From: Lachnospiraceae bacterium
GTDB taxonomy: Bacteria; Bacillota; Clostridia; Lachnospirales; Lachnospiraceae
Length of the DNA stretch: 64,000 nt
Assembly: GCA_024699325.1 (NCBI GenBank)
Contig: JAILPS010000008.1
Location: 1 to 64,000 of the forward strand
Direction: 5' to 3'
In this document: positions 43,083-53,094 of the stretch, piece after piece
Numbering within the stretch: position 1 is the first letter of the stretch
How the letters are laid out: each line of letters opens with the position of its first letter
The notes under the pieces: generated by a model
Databases searched by the model: none
What the model saw: the letters and a program-made list of their open reading frames with translations, nothing else
What the model was told of the DNA's origin: nothing
Position numbers and translations under genes: made by a program

Positions 43083-46000
43083 TTAATTAATATAATCTGA
43101 TGCCGCAACACTGTAGAGATACATCGCCTGCATTGCTTTCTTGAGTTTTTGTCTCTGTAATGTAGTCGCGGATCTGCTCACAATGAAATAACAATATGAC
43201 ATAGGACTAAACTGCACCTCATAGTTTTCCGTGTCACCTTCCACCACAACGCTTACACAATATGTGTCTGTCAGCTCAGCAGCCGGTATGCCGCTGATTA
43301 TCGCAAGCGTGTAGCCGTCCTCAGTTGTCTGGGCAAGTACCTTGTCGCCTATTTTGAAGGTCAGCTCCTTACCTGTCTCATTCGCGAAATACAGCCTCAG
43401 ATTAGTCTCAGATTCAAGCTGAAGGTTGCTTCCCACAAACTCTAATCCGGAAGGAAGATCCTCTGTGTCGCTATCATAGTTAAATGCTGACATAACATCG
43501 GCATTTACGCTGTCAATAGCATTCTTCTGCTCATCGCTAAGGTCAGCATTTGGCAGATTGTCCGTGTTGTAATCAAAGAATATCTGTGAATATGCGCCGT
43601 AGTTAAGCATCGCCCTTACCAGATCAGCCGCTTCAGCATACTGGGTATTGTCATCTACGTGGGCCAGAAGATAGTCCGCATATTCCTTGACAGAATATGT
43701 GTACATCGTTCCCTTCGTACCGTCAGCGCAGACATACTGGGCTTTGATTTCCCCTGTCATGTATTTTGCAGCAATCTCACAGCCAAACACGTTGTAGCTC
43801 AGACCGTCAATGATTACCTCTTCAGAATCGCCCACTCTTACTTCCTGATAGCTGCCATCCGGCAAAGTGAAGACCATTTTGTCATCGCTGTAGGTTGCTG
43901 AATTCTTCAGGTCGCTAGAGAGCATCATGTGGAAGTTGACGCCTATATTTCCTGACAGGCTGAGGGAACATCCCGTAAGCTTCTCCCCTATTCCATCCTC
44001 AAAATTATCCTTAACCAATGTCATGGCAATGCTTACATCTGTTGAATATGTTTCTGGCTGGTACTTATATACGCCTGCATCATCTGTGGCAATCAGAGTT
44101 CCGTTGCTGCAGGTAAATCCTGACAAACAATAGCCCTCGCGCTCGGTCAGACGGACATAAACGTCTGTGTCAGAAGTATAATATTTGACTCCATCTACTT
44201 CATACACCACTGAACCATCCAAAACCGTACAGCCGCTACACTTCAGTTTATATGCCTTATACACTGAAAAATCCTCTAAGCCAGATTCATTATATCCTAT
44301 CAGATTTGCATCTGCACATCCATATACGCGAGAAAAACTATAAAAACTATCATTTGTCATTTTTCCAATCACAGATCCTAAATAACAGGTGGAATCACCA
44401 TACTCTTCACTGCTAAGCGTGCCGTCAAACAGGCATGATTCAATCCACACAGGTGAACCGCCACCAACCAAACCTCCCAGATACAGGTCGCCATTATTCA
44501 CTTTTCCGACTATGGTTGAATTGGTAGCCGAACAGTTTGCTATAGTTCCATTGCAATATCCCACCAATCCTCCTGCGTACAAATCGCAAGGCTGTTTACC
44601 ATAAGCGTGAATAATGCAATTATCCAAATGCACATTTTCAATCTGGCTGTTGGGTCCAGTTATCGGAAATAATCCCATAACCGCAATATCAATATCGTCG
44701 ACGTCGACCACAAAAGAATGACTAATGCTATAATTACTAATCGAATATCCATTGCCATTATAAGTACCGTCAAAACATTTTTTTTCAATGAATGCGTTAG
44801 GACAGTTGCTTAAATCTATGTCCGCTGTCTGCACAAAACGTTTGCCATCTGTACTGTTATATTGGGAATATTCAACAAATATATTCCAAGCCTCAGCACT
44901 GTCTATTATGTAGTATAGGCCGCCATTATCTACTCCAACTTCCAAATATTCTGAACCGTAAGCGAGTTTCTTTACAGTGAGCGTCTTGCCATTAAGTATT
45001 GTCGCATCGCTGATATTTCCGTAATATGTTCCGCCGTCTTCGTCGCCAAACACTTTATTGGCAGCTATGGTTACGCCGCCATCGACAACATCGTAGCTCT
45101 GTACATATATGGAGGTTGAAGCGCCGTTGTGGCTGTAAACAATACCATTACCGGCATACACGCCGCATGTTGTTCCTGCGACACTTATTGTGCCATCGTT
45201 TACGGTTATCACACCTTCGTCGCAGTACATGCCGTACTCAGACTGTTGTACAGCAACGCTGCCACCGTTTATCACAATACTTTTCTCAGCTCGAATTCCT
45301 TTATCTGCCTCTCGGATCAACAGCGTTCCCTTATTGATAGTTAAATTATCATATGCATGCAGACCCACGTTGTTATAACCAGATGCGGTAATGTCTAATG
45401 TTCCGCCGTTCATCTCGATATTGAGCGCAACAGCACCTATCGTCCCGTTGGAAATGACGTTGCCACCGTTAAATGTAACATTGTGGTTGTTGCCACAATT
45501 AATACCTGTCGACATGAAAAAAAACGAATTCGTATGGGCCATGTTCAGGATACCACTTCCCTCACTCTGACCGTAGATGGTCAGGTCTCCTGACATACAC
45601 TTAATAAATGTGTTGATGAATTCTCCGCTGCTCATAGTGAGCGTGTGACCGTCTGTCAATATGATATGCGTCTCGCCTTCCAATATAAGTCCCGGAATAG
45701 TAATATCTGAATCTACCACATACCATCCTGCAGGAAGTGTCTGCTCCTCGGTGCTTCCCTCTAACACAGCGTAATTGCCACAGATCTGCTCCTGGCCATC
45801 GGCATCTATGTAGGAAACCGTCTTGAAGACAACCGCATTTACTGTGGTGTCAGCTGTAACCGTGAATGAATAAACTCCGTTATCAGCCGTAAGAATCGTC
45901 TCTCCCACAGTCACGTTATCAGCGCCATATCCCTCTGACACCTGGAATTTAACGACTGTTCCCTCCACGATTTTGCCATCGACAAACACCACATCAGAGG

Positions 46001-48458
46001 TGAATTCCATATGCTCCGGAAGTGTCACTGTATATTTACCAAGAATGGTGAACTGTGTAACTGCACTGCCCGCCTGATAGTTTTCAGACTCAGCCACGTT
46101 AGCGCGCAGGTAGTAATCCCCAGCCTCTGTTGGAACTGTGGACGTATATGTCTCGCCGTCTGCGCTGTATTCAAATGTCACATCTGCGTTACCTGTGTTG
46201 CCTGTCACTACCGGTGTGGCCGCTGTGTCGAGCGCAACCCAGCCATCTATTGTCACTGCAGGGCTTATGGACGCCCTGCCTATAGTAAACTGGGCAGAAA
46301 CATTCTCATAAACCACGTTGTTGCCTGACTGGTCGCCAAATGTCACACGGGCCGTGGCAGTTCCGGCTTCAGTATTATTCTCATAGGATACACTGTACAG
46401 TGAAGAATCTATCACTGCATCCCCGTATTTAACTATGACCGCCGGCTCCTTAGCCGTGCCATCGTATACAAACTGCGCATCCTCCAGCTCAATAACAGGA
46501 GTTACAACCTTCTGTGAGATCGTAAGTGTTCCCGTCTCATAAGTCACATCATAATATCCCTGGGCTGCATCACCTGAAGGTGTGATGGTATAGCTTCCTA
46601 TATTCTCCCCCTCTGCTCTGCTTATGGTATAATCCAGGCTGTCACCTGTGACTAAGCCTGTGACTGTGGCTGTAAAATCCGGATCTGATGAGCCGTATTC
46701 CTTGGCAAAATCATCTGCTTTGACGGTTACGCTCTTTGTCGTGATGGCAAATGTTTTCTCTACGGTGCCGCGGTACAGTCCCCCACCTGTGATTACAGCT
46801 GTGTAGGTTCCCGGAGTTACTGCATCCACCGCTTCATCACCCTGCTTATAACTTATAGAATAATCACTGTCTGTAAGCACAGTGTCGTTATATTTAACCA
46901 CAGGGCTTGACGAGCTGCCATCATATTCCTTAACAGATACGCTTACGTTCTCGTCGTCAAGCATATACTGCGCCACCCTCATCGTGTTATCGCCGTATAC
47001 ATAGCCCTTGGCCTCAGGATTAAGATCGTAGAAGAACCTGGAGGCATCGGCGTCTGTTATAGTATAGTTTTCGCCGACCGCAAGGGTTCTGTTAAGAGTT
47101 TTTTCCTTAGTAACCTCATGGTCAATTTTTTTAAAATATATATGATAATAGTTGATGCCAATCAAAGCATTCTCAGAGAGAGGGCCGTCTATTATAATTG
47201 GATTCGTGGATAAATAACTCCCCCAATCTACATCTAGTAGTACCTCTCCAAATGTGACATTGCTGGCACTTCCACCGCTAAGACTATAGCCTTCCCCGGT
47301 TTTGGTGACCGTACCCCCCACCACATTTTCCGTGATAACAGGGGAGCCTGATATATTAGCACCAGTTCTATATAACTGCACTCCTCCGCCAATAGCCTGT
47401 GCTGTATTATACTGTATCTTGCCCCCTGTAATGGTAGCGTCACAAAGGTGTGTGATTACCCCGCCACCTCCAGTGTTGCAAACATCCCCCCCAATCTCAA
47501 TCAGCTCTTCTAAAGCCGTATTATATGAGATTTCTCCGCCTGCTATGGTGAAGCCGCCATCTTCGGTTCCGTCATAAAAATAGGCTCCAACTCCACCACC
47601 AGAAGCAGCGGTATTCCCCTGAATGCAGCCGTCGTTTAAGGTAAAATATGTTTTATCAAAACTACCCAATAAACCGACTCCGCCGCCACATCCTAAAAAG
47701 TAACTCCCTTCGATAGCTGTATTGTCAGCAATCCTGCCGCCATTCATGGTAAAGTGTTGTTCCGGACTATCTAAATATCCATCTCCACCAACATATACGC
47801 CGCCTCCGATGTCACCGCCTGTATTGCCCACTATGGCACCGCCGTTCATGGTAAATTCACTTCCGTATACCATCACTCCGCCACCGCATAACTTACTATA
47901 GTTGTCTCTTATGGTGCCGTTATTAAGGATTAGCTCGCCCATGAACACGCCCACGCCGCCGCCGTAACAGCCATTTTCATATCCACATCCATAATCACCA
48001 TACGTCATACCCGCTCCACCTGTGATGGCGCCGTCCTTATCCGCCGAGGTGTCATCTATGGTGAGCTTAGCCTTATACACGCCTATCACACATCCGTGAT
48101 ACATCGCGGTCTCAGCGGTAAGTCCTCTGTTCAGGGTGTGACCGTTAAGGTCTAACACAACCTCCTTACCCTCGCCGATCTGCAGAGCGCCATCTATATC
48201 TATGTCATCCATAAGCTTGTAATAACCGCTCTCTATCGAATACATGGGACTGTAGGCTCCATATTTGTCCTGCGCTTCAGGCTCGACATATTTTGCATGG
48301 TCCAAAATATCACCTAGATCAGATATTTCATAACATGTTCCGCTAGATATTTCTTCGTCCGCAAACACGGTCATATTCTTAAAACCGTCCACAGGCAGCA
48401 GCTCCACAAGCATTGCCGCAGTGAGTGTTATCGCCATTATTTTTCTTTTGGTTTTCAT
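43083..48458 (-). CDS. Giant secreted surface protein with beta-helix, MBG and GLUG-like repeats
   Basis: 1791 residues. Signal peptide (about 1-33, cut after FADE-like end). About 60-430: right-handed beta-helix repeats with FTMNGGxIxxNTA and GGGV. About 495-800: bacterial Ig-like MBG repeats (VSVKEYDGSSSSPVVKY, KSVTVKADDFAKEYG, AQFVYDGTAKEPAV). About 905-1150: second beta-helix (ILTDGHTLTMSSG, VTFNGGNVISNG). About 1290-1340: GLUG-like units (GGLVGYCNGTIANCS). C-terminal part (about 1500-1791) contains LVRAMLNYGAYSQIFF, seen in other Lachnospiraceae surface proteins. No LPXTG or SLH motif. Likely adhesion or glycan contact. Confidence 0.88.
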   Translation of the reverse strand: MKTKRKIMAITLTAAMLVELLPVDGFKNMTVFADEEISSGTCYEISDLGDILDHAKYVEPEAQDKYGAYSPMYSIESGYYKLMDDIDIDGALQIGEGKEVVLDLNGHTLNRGLTAETAMYHGCVIGVYKAKLTIDDTSADKDGAITGGAGMTYGDYGCGYENGCYGGGVGVFMGELILNNGTIRDNYSKLCGGGVMVYGSEFTMNGGAIVGNTGGDIGGGVYVGGDGYLDSPEQHFTMNGGRIADNTAIEGSYFLGCGGGVGLLGSFDKTYFTLNDGCIQGNTAASGGGVGAYFYDGTEDGGFTIAGGEISYNTALEELIEIGGDVCNTGGGGVITHLCDATITGGKIQYNTAQAIGGGVQLYRTGANISGSPVITENVVGGTVTKTGEGYSLSGGSASNVTFGEVLLDVDWGSYLSTNPIIIDGPLSENALIGINYYHIYFKKIDHEVTKEKTLNRTLAVGENYTITDADASRFFYDLNPEAKGYVYGDNTMRVAQYMLDDENVSVSVKEYDGSSSSPVVKYNDTVLTDSDYSISYKQGDEAVDAVTPGTYTAVITGGGLYRGTVEKTFAITTKSVTVKADDFAKEYGSSDPDFTATVTGLVTGDSLDYTISRAEGENIGSYTITPSGDAAQGYYDVTYETGTLTISQKVVTPVIELEDAQFVYDGTAKEPAVIVKYGDAVIDSSLYSVSYENNTEAGTATARVTFGDQSGNNVVYENVSAQFTIGRASISPAVTIDGWVALDTAATPVVTGNTGNADVTFEYSADGETYTSTVPTEAGDYYLRANVAESENYQAGSAVTQFTILGKYTVTLPEHMEFTSDVVFVDGKIVEGTVVKFQVSEGYGADNVTVGETILTADNGVYSFTVTADTTVNAVVFKTVSYIDADGQEQICGNYAVLEGSTEEQTLPAGWYVVDSDITIPGLILEGETHIILTDGHTLTMSSGEFINTFIKCMSGDLTIYGQSEGSGILNMAHTNSFFFMSTGINCGNNHNVTFNGGNVISNGTIGAVALNIEMNGGTLDITASGYNNVGLHAYDNLTINKGTLLIREADKGIRAEKSIVINGGSVAVQQSEYGMYCDEGVITVNDGTISVAGTTCGVYAGNGIVYSHNGASTSIYVQSYDVVDGGVTIAANKVFGDEDGGTYYGNISDATILNGKTLTVKKLAYGSEYLEVGVDNGGLYYIIDSAEAWNIFVEYSQYNSTDGKRFVQTADIDLSNCPNAFIEKKCFDGTYNGNGYSISNYSISHSFVVDVDDIDIAVMGLFPITGPNSQIENVHLDNCIIHAYGKQPCDLYAGGLVGYCNGTIANCSATNSTIVGKVNNGDLYLGGLVGGGSPVWIESCLFDGTLSSEEYGDSTCYLGSVIGKMTNDSFYSFSRVYGCADANLIGYNESGLEDFSVYKAYKLKCSGCTVLDGSVVYEVDGVKYYTSDTDVYVRLTEREGYCLSGFTCSNGTLIATDDAGVYKYQPETYSTDVSIAMTLVKDNFEDGIGEKLTGCSLSLSGNIGVNFHMMLSSDLKNSATYSDDKMVFTLPDGSYQEVRVGDSEEVIIDGLSYNVFGCEIAAKYMTGEIKAQYVCADGTKGTMYTYSVKEYADYLLAHVDDNTQYAEAADLVRAMLNYGAYSQIFFDYNTDNLPNADLSDEQKNAIDSVNADVMSAFNYDSDTEDLPSGLEFVGSNLQLESETNLRLYFANETGKELTFKIGDKVLAQTTEDGYTLAIISGIPAAELTDTYCVSVVVEGDTENYEVQFSPMSYCYFIVSRSATTLQRQKLKKAMQAMYLYSVAASDYIN

Positions 48459-48586
48459 AATATTTCTCCTTATTCTATTTATAAGCCGTACCTAGTCTAG
48501 CATTCCAAAAATCCCCTATCAAGCACCAAAAACAGCATGGGATATGCTAAAATTCGTACTTGACAAATGGCAAAGACTTGTTCTCA

Positions 48587-48615
48587 TTGACATTACTTCG
48601 GGCAAAATCTATAAT
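48587..48615 (+). promoter_or_regulatory. Full-consensus promoter of the LytTR regulator
   Basis: TTGACA (48587-48592), 17-base spacer, TATAAT (48610-48615). Perfect match. A second TTGACA lies at 48560-48565. Confidence 0.85.
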
Positions 48616-48657
48616 AAAAGACAATGGAAACGGCAAAAAGAAAGAGGGGGCACATCC

Positions 48658-49386
48658 ATGAAAGCGTTAAACATAGCAATCTGTGAAGATGATTCGGCAG
48701 AATTTGATAAGCTGTCAGCCATCCTTGACACATGCGGTTTTGACCTTGTGACGGAACATTTCACGGACGGGAGCGGACTTGTCAGTGGTTATTACACGGG
48801 GAAATATGATCTTCTCCTGGTCGACATTTATATGAACGGCTTAAACGGCATAGATACGGTGGCCAAAATCCGCCAGATGGACGGAGATGTTCCAATTGCC
48901 TTTATCACCACCAGCCTGGATCATGCCCTGGATGGATACCGCTACCATGTGGACCGCTATATCACAAAACCCCTCAATCCGGAGGAGATCACCGATATCC
49001 TTCGCAAGGCACTTTTTCGCAAGGAAAGCCAGCCGGTCCTTCCCATAACATTTGCCAATAAGACCATAAATATCCCCCTGGGTCAGATCCGTTATCTGGA
49101 ATCCATAATCGATACTGTACATATTTATCTGTCAGGTGGAGGAATAGAAAAAACCAGGGCCAAGCTCAAGGACATCGCTCCCCTTCTTCCCCAGCCTCCA
49201 TTTTATGTATGTCACAAGAGTTTTATCGTCAACCTAAGTTTTGTGGCGGGCTACGATAAGGCTCAGTGCCTGTTTGAAATGAAGGAGGGTGGGAAGGCCT
49301 ACGTCAAACGGGAATGCAAAACAGAGGCGGATCGCATCCTTCGTCAATATATGTTCGATCTGGCCAGAAAGCAGAGTAATTCATGA
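48658..49386 (+). CDS. LytTR-family response regulator
   Basis: 242 residues from the ATG at 48658 (GAGGGGG upstream). Receiver with CEDD (acidic pocket), phospho-acceptor in LLLVDIYMNG, and YITKPL; C-terminal LytTR domain with YLESIIDTVHIYL and FYVCHKSFIVNLSFV. LytTR regulators control extracellular proteins, signalling peptides and toxins. Overlaps the sensor gene by 4 bases (ATGA). Confidence 0.94.
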   Translation: MKALNIAICEDDSAEFDKLSAILDTCGFDLVTEHFTDGSGLVSGYYTGKYDLLLVDIYMNGLNGIDTVAKIRQMDGDVPIAFITTSLDHALDGYRYHVDRYITKPLNPEEITDILRKALFRKESQPVLPITFANKTINIPLGQIRYLESIIDTVHIYLSGGGIEKTRAKLKDIAPLLPQPPFYVCHKSFIVNLSFVAGYDKAQCLFEMKEGGKAYVKRECKTEADRILRQYMFDLARKQSNS

Positions 49387-51197
49387 AATCGCATAAGCTC
49401 ATCGCCATAAAAGGTGTCATCATGGCTGTCCTGATCACAGCCGCTTTAATACTTCTGATCGGCATTTCCCTTGGATATCTGCAGAGGGATAACGATTATA
49501 TTATTATAGAGGAGGCCCTTGTCACAACAGGGGACCAGGTGGTTTCCGAGAGCCTCCCCGTAACGGTCTCCGACCTGTCAGCCCGAAGCGAGGTGACAGT
49601 TTCATTTACGTTGGATTCCGGCACCGACCGCCAGCTCTTCTTCGGCAGCGTCTATGCCCCGCTTGTCATCTATGCCGATGACCAGCCAATCTATGAATAC
49701 GGCCAGGATGGGACATATCCCTCCTTCATGAAGGATCCCCCAACCCAGTATGCCTCCGTATTGCTGCCCCAAAGCAGCGAGCCTCTGACCATACGCATGG
49801 TCTATCACTCCCCTAAGGAGAGGAACAATCTGTCCATTCACTCCATGGTGGTGGGCAGCCACGAAGCCATCCTGGATTATCTGTTAGACCACAGTGGTCT
49901 GAACTTTGCCCTGTCCATGGTATTTGTCTCATTTGGCATTCTGCTTGCTTTTATATCCCTGACCATGATCAGGGTCAAGGGCATCAGCCAGGCTGTTCTG
50001 TTTCCGGGACTGTTTGCCCTCTTTGCGGGCATGTGGCAGCTGGGCGAAAACACACTTTCCGTCTATCTCTTCCAGAATCCCACCCTTTTATATTTTATAG
50101 ATTTTATGGGGCTTTTTCTTCTTATGATCCCCCTTTATTCTACTGCGCTCTTTTTCCTGAACAAAAAGGGCAGCCCTTTTCTGGAAATTATTCTTCTTGT
50201 CAATGAGCTGGCCACCCTTATAGCCATTGTCCTTCAGCTGACAGGTGTCGTGTCCTTCCACCGCATTTTGTTTGTATTTCATGCCATCCTGCCTCTGTCC
50301 CTTGTTTTGCTGGTGGCATATACCATCTATGAGGCAGTTGCACATCGCTCAGACAGGGCGCGCTTATTCCTGATCCCCTTCTTAGTTCTGAGCGCATCGG
50401 CCGTCTTAGAGCTGGCCAATTATTACCTGCATTTCATGAACCTATACTCTGTCATCTTCCAGTTCGGCGTCTTTTTATTTGCCATAATCATGACTGTTCT
50501 GTCAGCATTTTACATCAAGGGGCTCTTGGCGGATCAGAGGAGGAAGGACCAGTTAGAGGGAGAGGTCCGCATACGCGATCAGATTCTCTCCTATCAAAAG
50601 AGCAGGCTCGAATCCCTTCTGTCCATGTCTGATGAAATCCGTCACCAGCGCCACGACCTAAGGCACCATCTGCGCACCATAGATGACCTGATACAGAAGG
50701 GTCTGTATGGCGAGACCAGAGATTATATACGCACAGTGACCAACGCCATTCCCACCTATTCCGTGACAGAATGGTGCAAAAACCCTGTGGTCAATTCCAC
50801 CATCAGCTACTACAGCCAGTGCGCAGAGCAGGAAAATATCCAATGTGAGATCCACGTGGAGGTTCCGGATTTCAACCACAATATCTCCGACAGCAATCTC
50901 TGCGTCATCTTCGGAAACCTGCTGGAAAATGCCATAGAAGCCTGCCGCAGGATGAATTCAGAGAGCCGCTATATCAAGCTCTGCACCATTCTGAACGGAG
51001 AAATGCTCTATATCACCATGGACAACAGCTATAACGGAGTGGTTCATAAGGATGGGCAGGAGTATTTGTCCAGCAAGCGCTCAGGCACCGGAACGGGACT
51101 TCAGTCCGTCAGGTCCCTGGCCGAATCTCACGGTGGCTCTGCCGAATTCACACCTATGGAAAACTGCTTCCGCACAGAGGTGTGCGTGAGGATCTAA
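49383..51197 (+). CDS. GHKL sensor histidine kinase with 7TMR-DISM-like module
   Basis: 604 residues. Helix at 10-32, extracellular domain (about 38-165), then about seven helices (about 175-380), a coiled-coil dimerisation part with phospho-acceptor HQRHDLRHHL, and a GHKL ATPase with GNLLENAIEAC (N box) and GTGTGLQSVRSLAE (G box). Partner of the LytTR regulator. A 7TMR-DISM-type ectodomain suggests a small-molecule or carbohydrate signal. Confidence 0.92.
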   Translation: MKSHKLIAIKGVIMAVLITAALILLIGISLGYLQRDNDYIIIEEALVTTGDQVVSESLPVTVSDLSARSEVTVSFTLDSGTDRQLFFGSVYAPLVIYADDQPIYEYGQDGTYPSFMKDPPTQYASVLLPQSSEPLTIRMVYHSPKERNNLSIHSMVVGSHEAILDYLLDHSGLNFALSMVFVSFGILLAFISLTMIRVKGISQAVLFPGLFALFAGMWQLGENTLSVYLFQNPTLLYFIDFMGLFLLMIPLYSTALFFLNKKGSPFLEIILLVNELATLIAIVLQLTGVVSFHRILFVFHAILPLSLVLLVAYTIYEAVAHRSDRARLFLIPFLVLSASAVLELANYYLHFMNLYSVIFQFGVFLFAIIMTVLSAFYIKGLLADQRRKDQLEGEVRIRDQILSYQKSRLESLLSMSDEIRHQRHDLRHHLRTIDDLIQKGLYGETRDYIRTVTNAIPTYSVTEWCKNPVVNSTISYYSQCAEQENIQCEIHVEVPDFNHNISDSNLCVIFGNLLENAIEACRRMNSESRYIKLCTILNGEMLYITMDNSYNGVVHKDGQEYLSSKRSGTGTGLQSVRSLAESHGGSAEFTPMENCFRTEVCVRI

Positions 51198-51218
51198 ACT
51201 TCAGTTTCTAACACGCAA

Positions 51219-51255
51219 AAGGGCTGTAGCACTAACTCTTAGTGCTACAGCCCTT
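51219..51255. terminator. Bidirectional terminator
   Basis: AAGGGCTGTAGCACTAA and TTAGTGCTACAGCCCTT with a CTC loop, 17-bp perfect stem, A/T flanks. Serves both the sensor gene and the convergent small gene. Confidence 0.9.
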
Positions 51256-51258
51256 AAA

Positions 51259-51489
51259 TTACTCCAGCATATCTTTAAGACTGTTAAACAGCTCCATGTC
51301 CTTATCTGTGACGCGTATGTTGGTCTCTATAACCTTGCCGTCTGGACCGGTCACGCTCATGGCGATAACGCTTCCCTCGGCTATCTTGGTCTGCGCTGCG
51401 TTTAAAAACGGAACGAAGCGCGGATGATTCTCCCTGAAATCATCCCAGGCCTGCTTGGCCTGCATCATCTTCATTGGATTAATTGCCAT
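51259..51489 (-). CDS. Small conserved-looking protein, function unknown
   Basis: 76 residues: N-terminal helix (MAINPMKMMQAKQAWDDF), a short hydrophobic turn, then beta strands (SVIAMSVTGPDGKVIETNIRV) and a helix. No known motif. Its start overlaps the end of the DUF815 ATPase gene by 11 bases, so it is coupled and may be a partner. Confidence 0.7.
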   Translation of the reverse strand: MAINPMKMMQAKQAWDDFRENHPRFVPFLNAAQTKIAEGSVIAMSVTGPDGKVIETNIRVTDKDMELFNSLKDMLE

Positions 51490-52792
51490 TATTTTTCCCC
51501 TTCAAATATGTAATAAACTGTGTGGCGGTTCTTCCTGAGAGTCCGCCGTGGTTCATCTCCCACTTGTTGGCCTCGAGGTAGAGCGCCTGCTCGTCCATGT
51601 CTATGCCGGCTCGTTTCGCCAGCTCGCCCACGATCACATAGAACTCCTTCGGAGCGGGCTTGCCGTAGTAGATGGTCACGCCGAAGCGGTTTACAAGGCT
51701 TAGCTTCTCCTCCATAGTGTCGGACTTGTGGATGCCGTTGTCGTGCACCACATCGTCGCGGTCTGACCAGGTCTCCTTGATGATGTGACGGCGGTTGGAT
51801 GTGGCGTATATCAAGACATTGGCGGGCTTGGTCTCCACGCCGCCCTCGATTACGGCCTTCAAAAACTTATACTCTATCTCAAACTCCTCAAATGAGAGGT
51901 CGTCCATATATATAATGAAGCGGTAGTTTCTGTTTTTGACCGCCGCTATTATGGCGCTCAAATCCTTAAACTGATGCTTATAGATCTCTATCATTCTAAG
52001 GCCGCGGTCGTAGAACTGGTTGACTATGGCCTTAATGCTGGTGGATTTGCCCGTGCCGCTGTCGCCGTAGAGCAGGACGTTGTTGGCGCCCCTGCCCTCC
52101 ACGAAGGCCTCGGTGTTCTCGATGAGTCTCTTCTTCTGGCTCTCGTAGCCCACCAGATCGTCGAGGGTAACTGTGTCCATGTTGTTAATAGGAAGAAACT
52201 CTATTCCTCCTGTGACCTTCTCCTCTATTCTGAAGGCCTTATTGAGGCCAAACATGCCGACGCCGTAGGCTCTGTAGAATTCGCACACCTCATTAAAAAA
52301 GCCCTCCGGCCCTTCGGCCGCCTCAAGCCTAAGGCTTAGCGCCCTGACCTTCTCGCTCACGTTCTTATTATACATAAGCTCAGGCTTAACTATCGCCCTG
52401 TAGTCTGTTAAGATGTCAAAAACGTTAGTGCCAAGAGTCGCCTCAAGGGGCGCAAAGTCGTAGTGGAAGAGCTCGTAAAACACCGTGAAATCGTTCATGG
52501 CGAAGTTGTTTACGCTTCCGTCCCCCGCCCCAATCTTCTCGCAGGTGATGGTGAAGGGGTTCTCCTGTGTTATCATTATAAATGTGAGGTAGTTGTGCCA
52601 GAGGTTGTTGTCAAAGCCGTAGCTTGTGCCCAGCTCCAGCAGTCTCTTGACCTCCCCGAAGAGTCTCACACGCAGAGTGTCAGTGTCCACGGTTTTGCTC
52701 TCACAGTCCGCACAGATCTGGCCGAGGCGAAGCAGAATGCTGTCTTCGCTCATGTTGCCGTACATTATAAGTTTTGGAATTATGTGGTTCAT
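51479..52792 (-). CDS. DUF815 AAA+ ATPase
   Basis: 437 residues. N-terminal helical region (1-215) followed by the AAA+ core: Walker A GDSGTGKSTS, Walker B FIIYMDDLSFEE, sensor-1 ATSNRRHI and a C-terminal lid. DUF815 proteins are ATPases of unknown target. GGGAGGAG RBS. The start lies only 18 bases from the tRNA-Lys terminator, so expression likely depends on read-through. Confidence 0.88.
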   Translation of the reverse strand: MNHIIPKLIMYGNMSEDSILLRLGQICADCESKTVDTDTLRVRLFGEVKRLLELGTSYGFDNNLWHNYLTFIMITQENPFTITCEKIGAGDGSVNNFAMNDFTVFYELFHYDFAPLEATLGTNVFDILTDYRAIVKPELMYNKNVSEKVRALSLRLEAAEGPEGFFNEVCEFYRAYGVGMFGLNKAFRIEEKVTGGIEFLPINNMDTVTLDDLVGYESQKKRLIENTEAFVEGRGANNVLLYGDSGTGKSTSIKAIVNQFYDRGLRMIEIYKHQFKDLSAIIAAVKNRNYRFIIYMDDLSFEEFEIEYKFLKAVIEGGVETKPANVLIYATSNRRHIIKETWSDRDDVVHDNGIHKSDTMEEKLSLVNRFGVTIYYGKPAPKEFYVIVGELAKRAGIDMDEQALYLEANKWEMNHGGLSGRTATQFITYLKGKNNGN

Positions 52793-52809
52793 GTAATCTC
52801 CTCCCGCGT

Positions 52810-52856
52810 AAAAAAAAAGCCATTCCCCAAGGTGTAATGTAACCTCAAAGAATGAC
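52810..52856 (-). terminator. tRNA-Lys terminator
   Basis: Minus strand: GTCATTCTTTGAGGT pairs with ACCTTGGGGAATGGC (15 bp including several G-U pairs), followed by nine T. Confidence 0.85.
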
Positions 52857-52862
52857 CTTGTG

Positions 52863-52935
52863 TGCGCCTCCAGGGGCTCGAACCCTGGACACCCTGATTA
52901 AGAGTCAGGTGCTCTACCAGCTGAGCTAGAAGCGC
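52863..52935 (-). tRNA. tRNA-Lys (anticodon CTT)
   Basis: 73-nt cloverleaf on the minus strand: acceptor GCGCTTC/GAGGCGC, T8-A9 then GCTC D stem, anticodon stem CCTGA/TCAGG with loop CTCTTAA, T arm CCAGG-GTTCGAGCC-CCTGG. Decodes AAG. No CCA encoded. Confidence 0.95.
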
Positions 52936-52959
52936 ATGTCGTTTTCGTGCGACTTGCAT

Positions 52960-52988
52960 ATAATAGCCCACCTTCCATGAATTGTCAA
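52960..52988 (-). promoter_or_regulatory. tRNA-Lys promoter
   Basis: Minus strand: TTGACA (52983-52988), 17-base spacer, TATTAT (52960-52965), the same form as the rRNA operon promoter. Confidence 0.85.
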
Positions 52989-53094
52989 GCACATTTTTAA
53001 TTTTTTTAAAATTATTTTCTTGTAGTTGTTTTTAGCGCAAAACAATGCTAGACTAAATCTGTTCTGATTTAATCAGATGTATTGGAGGTGTACC

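Noticed and set aside
43083..48458. LPXTG wall anchor or S-layer-homology domain in the giant protein
   Set aside because: The C-terminus lacks LPXTG, a hydrophobic tail and SLH repeats.
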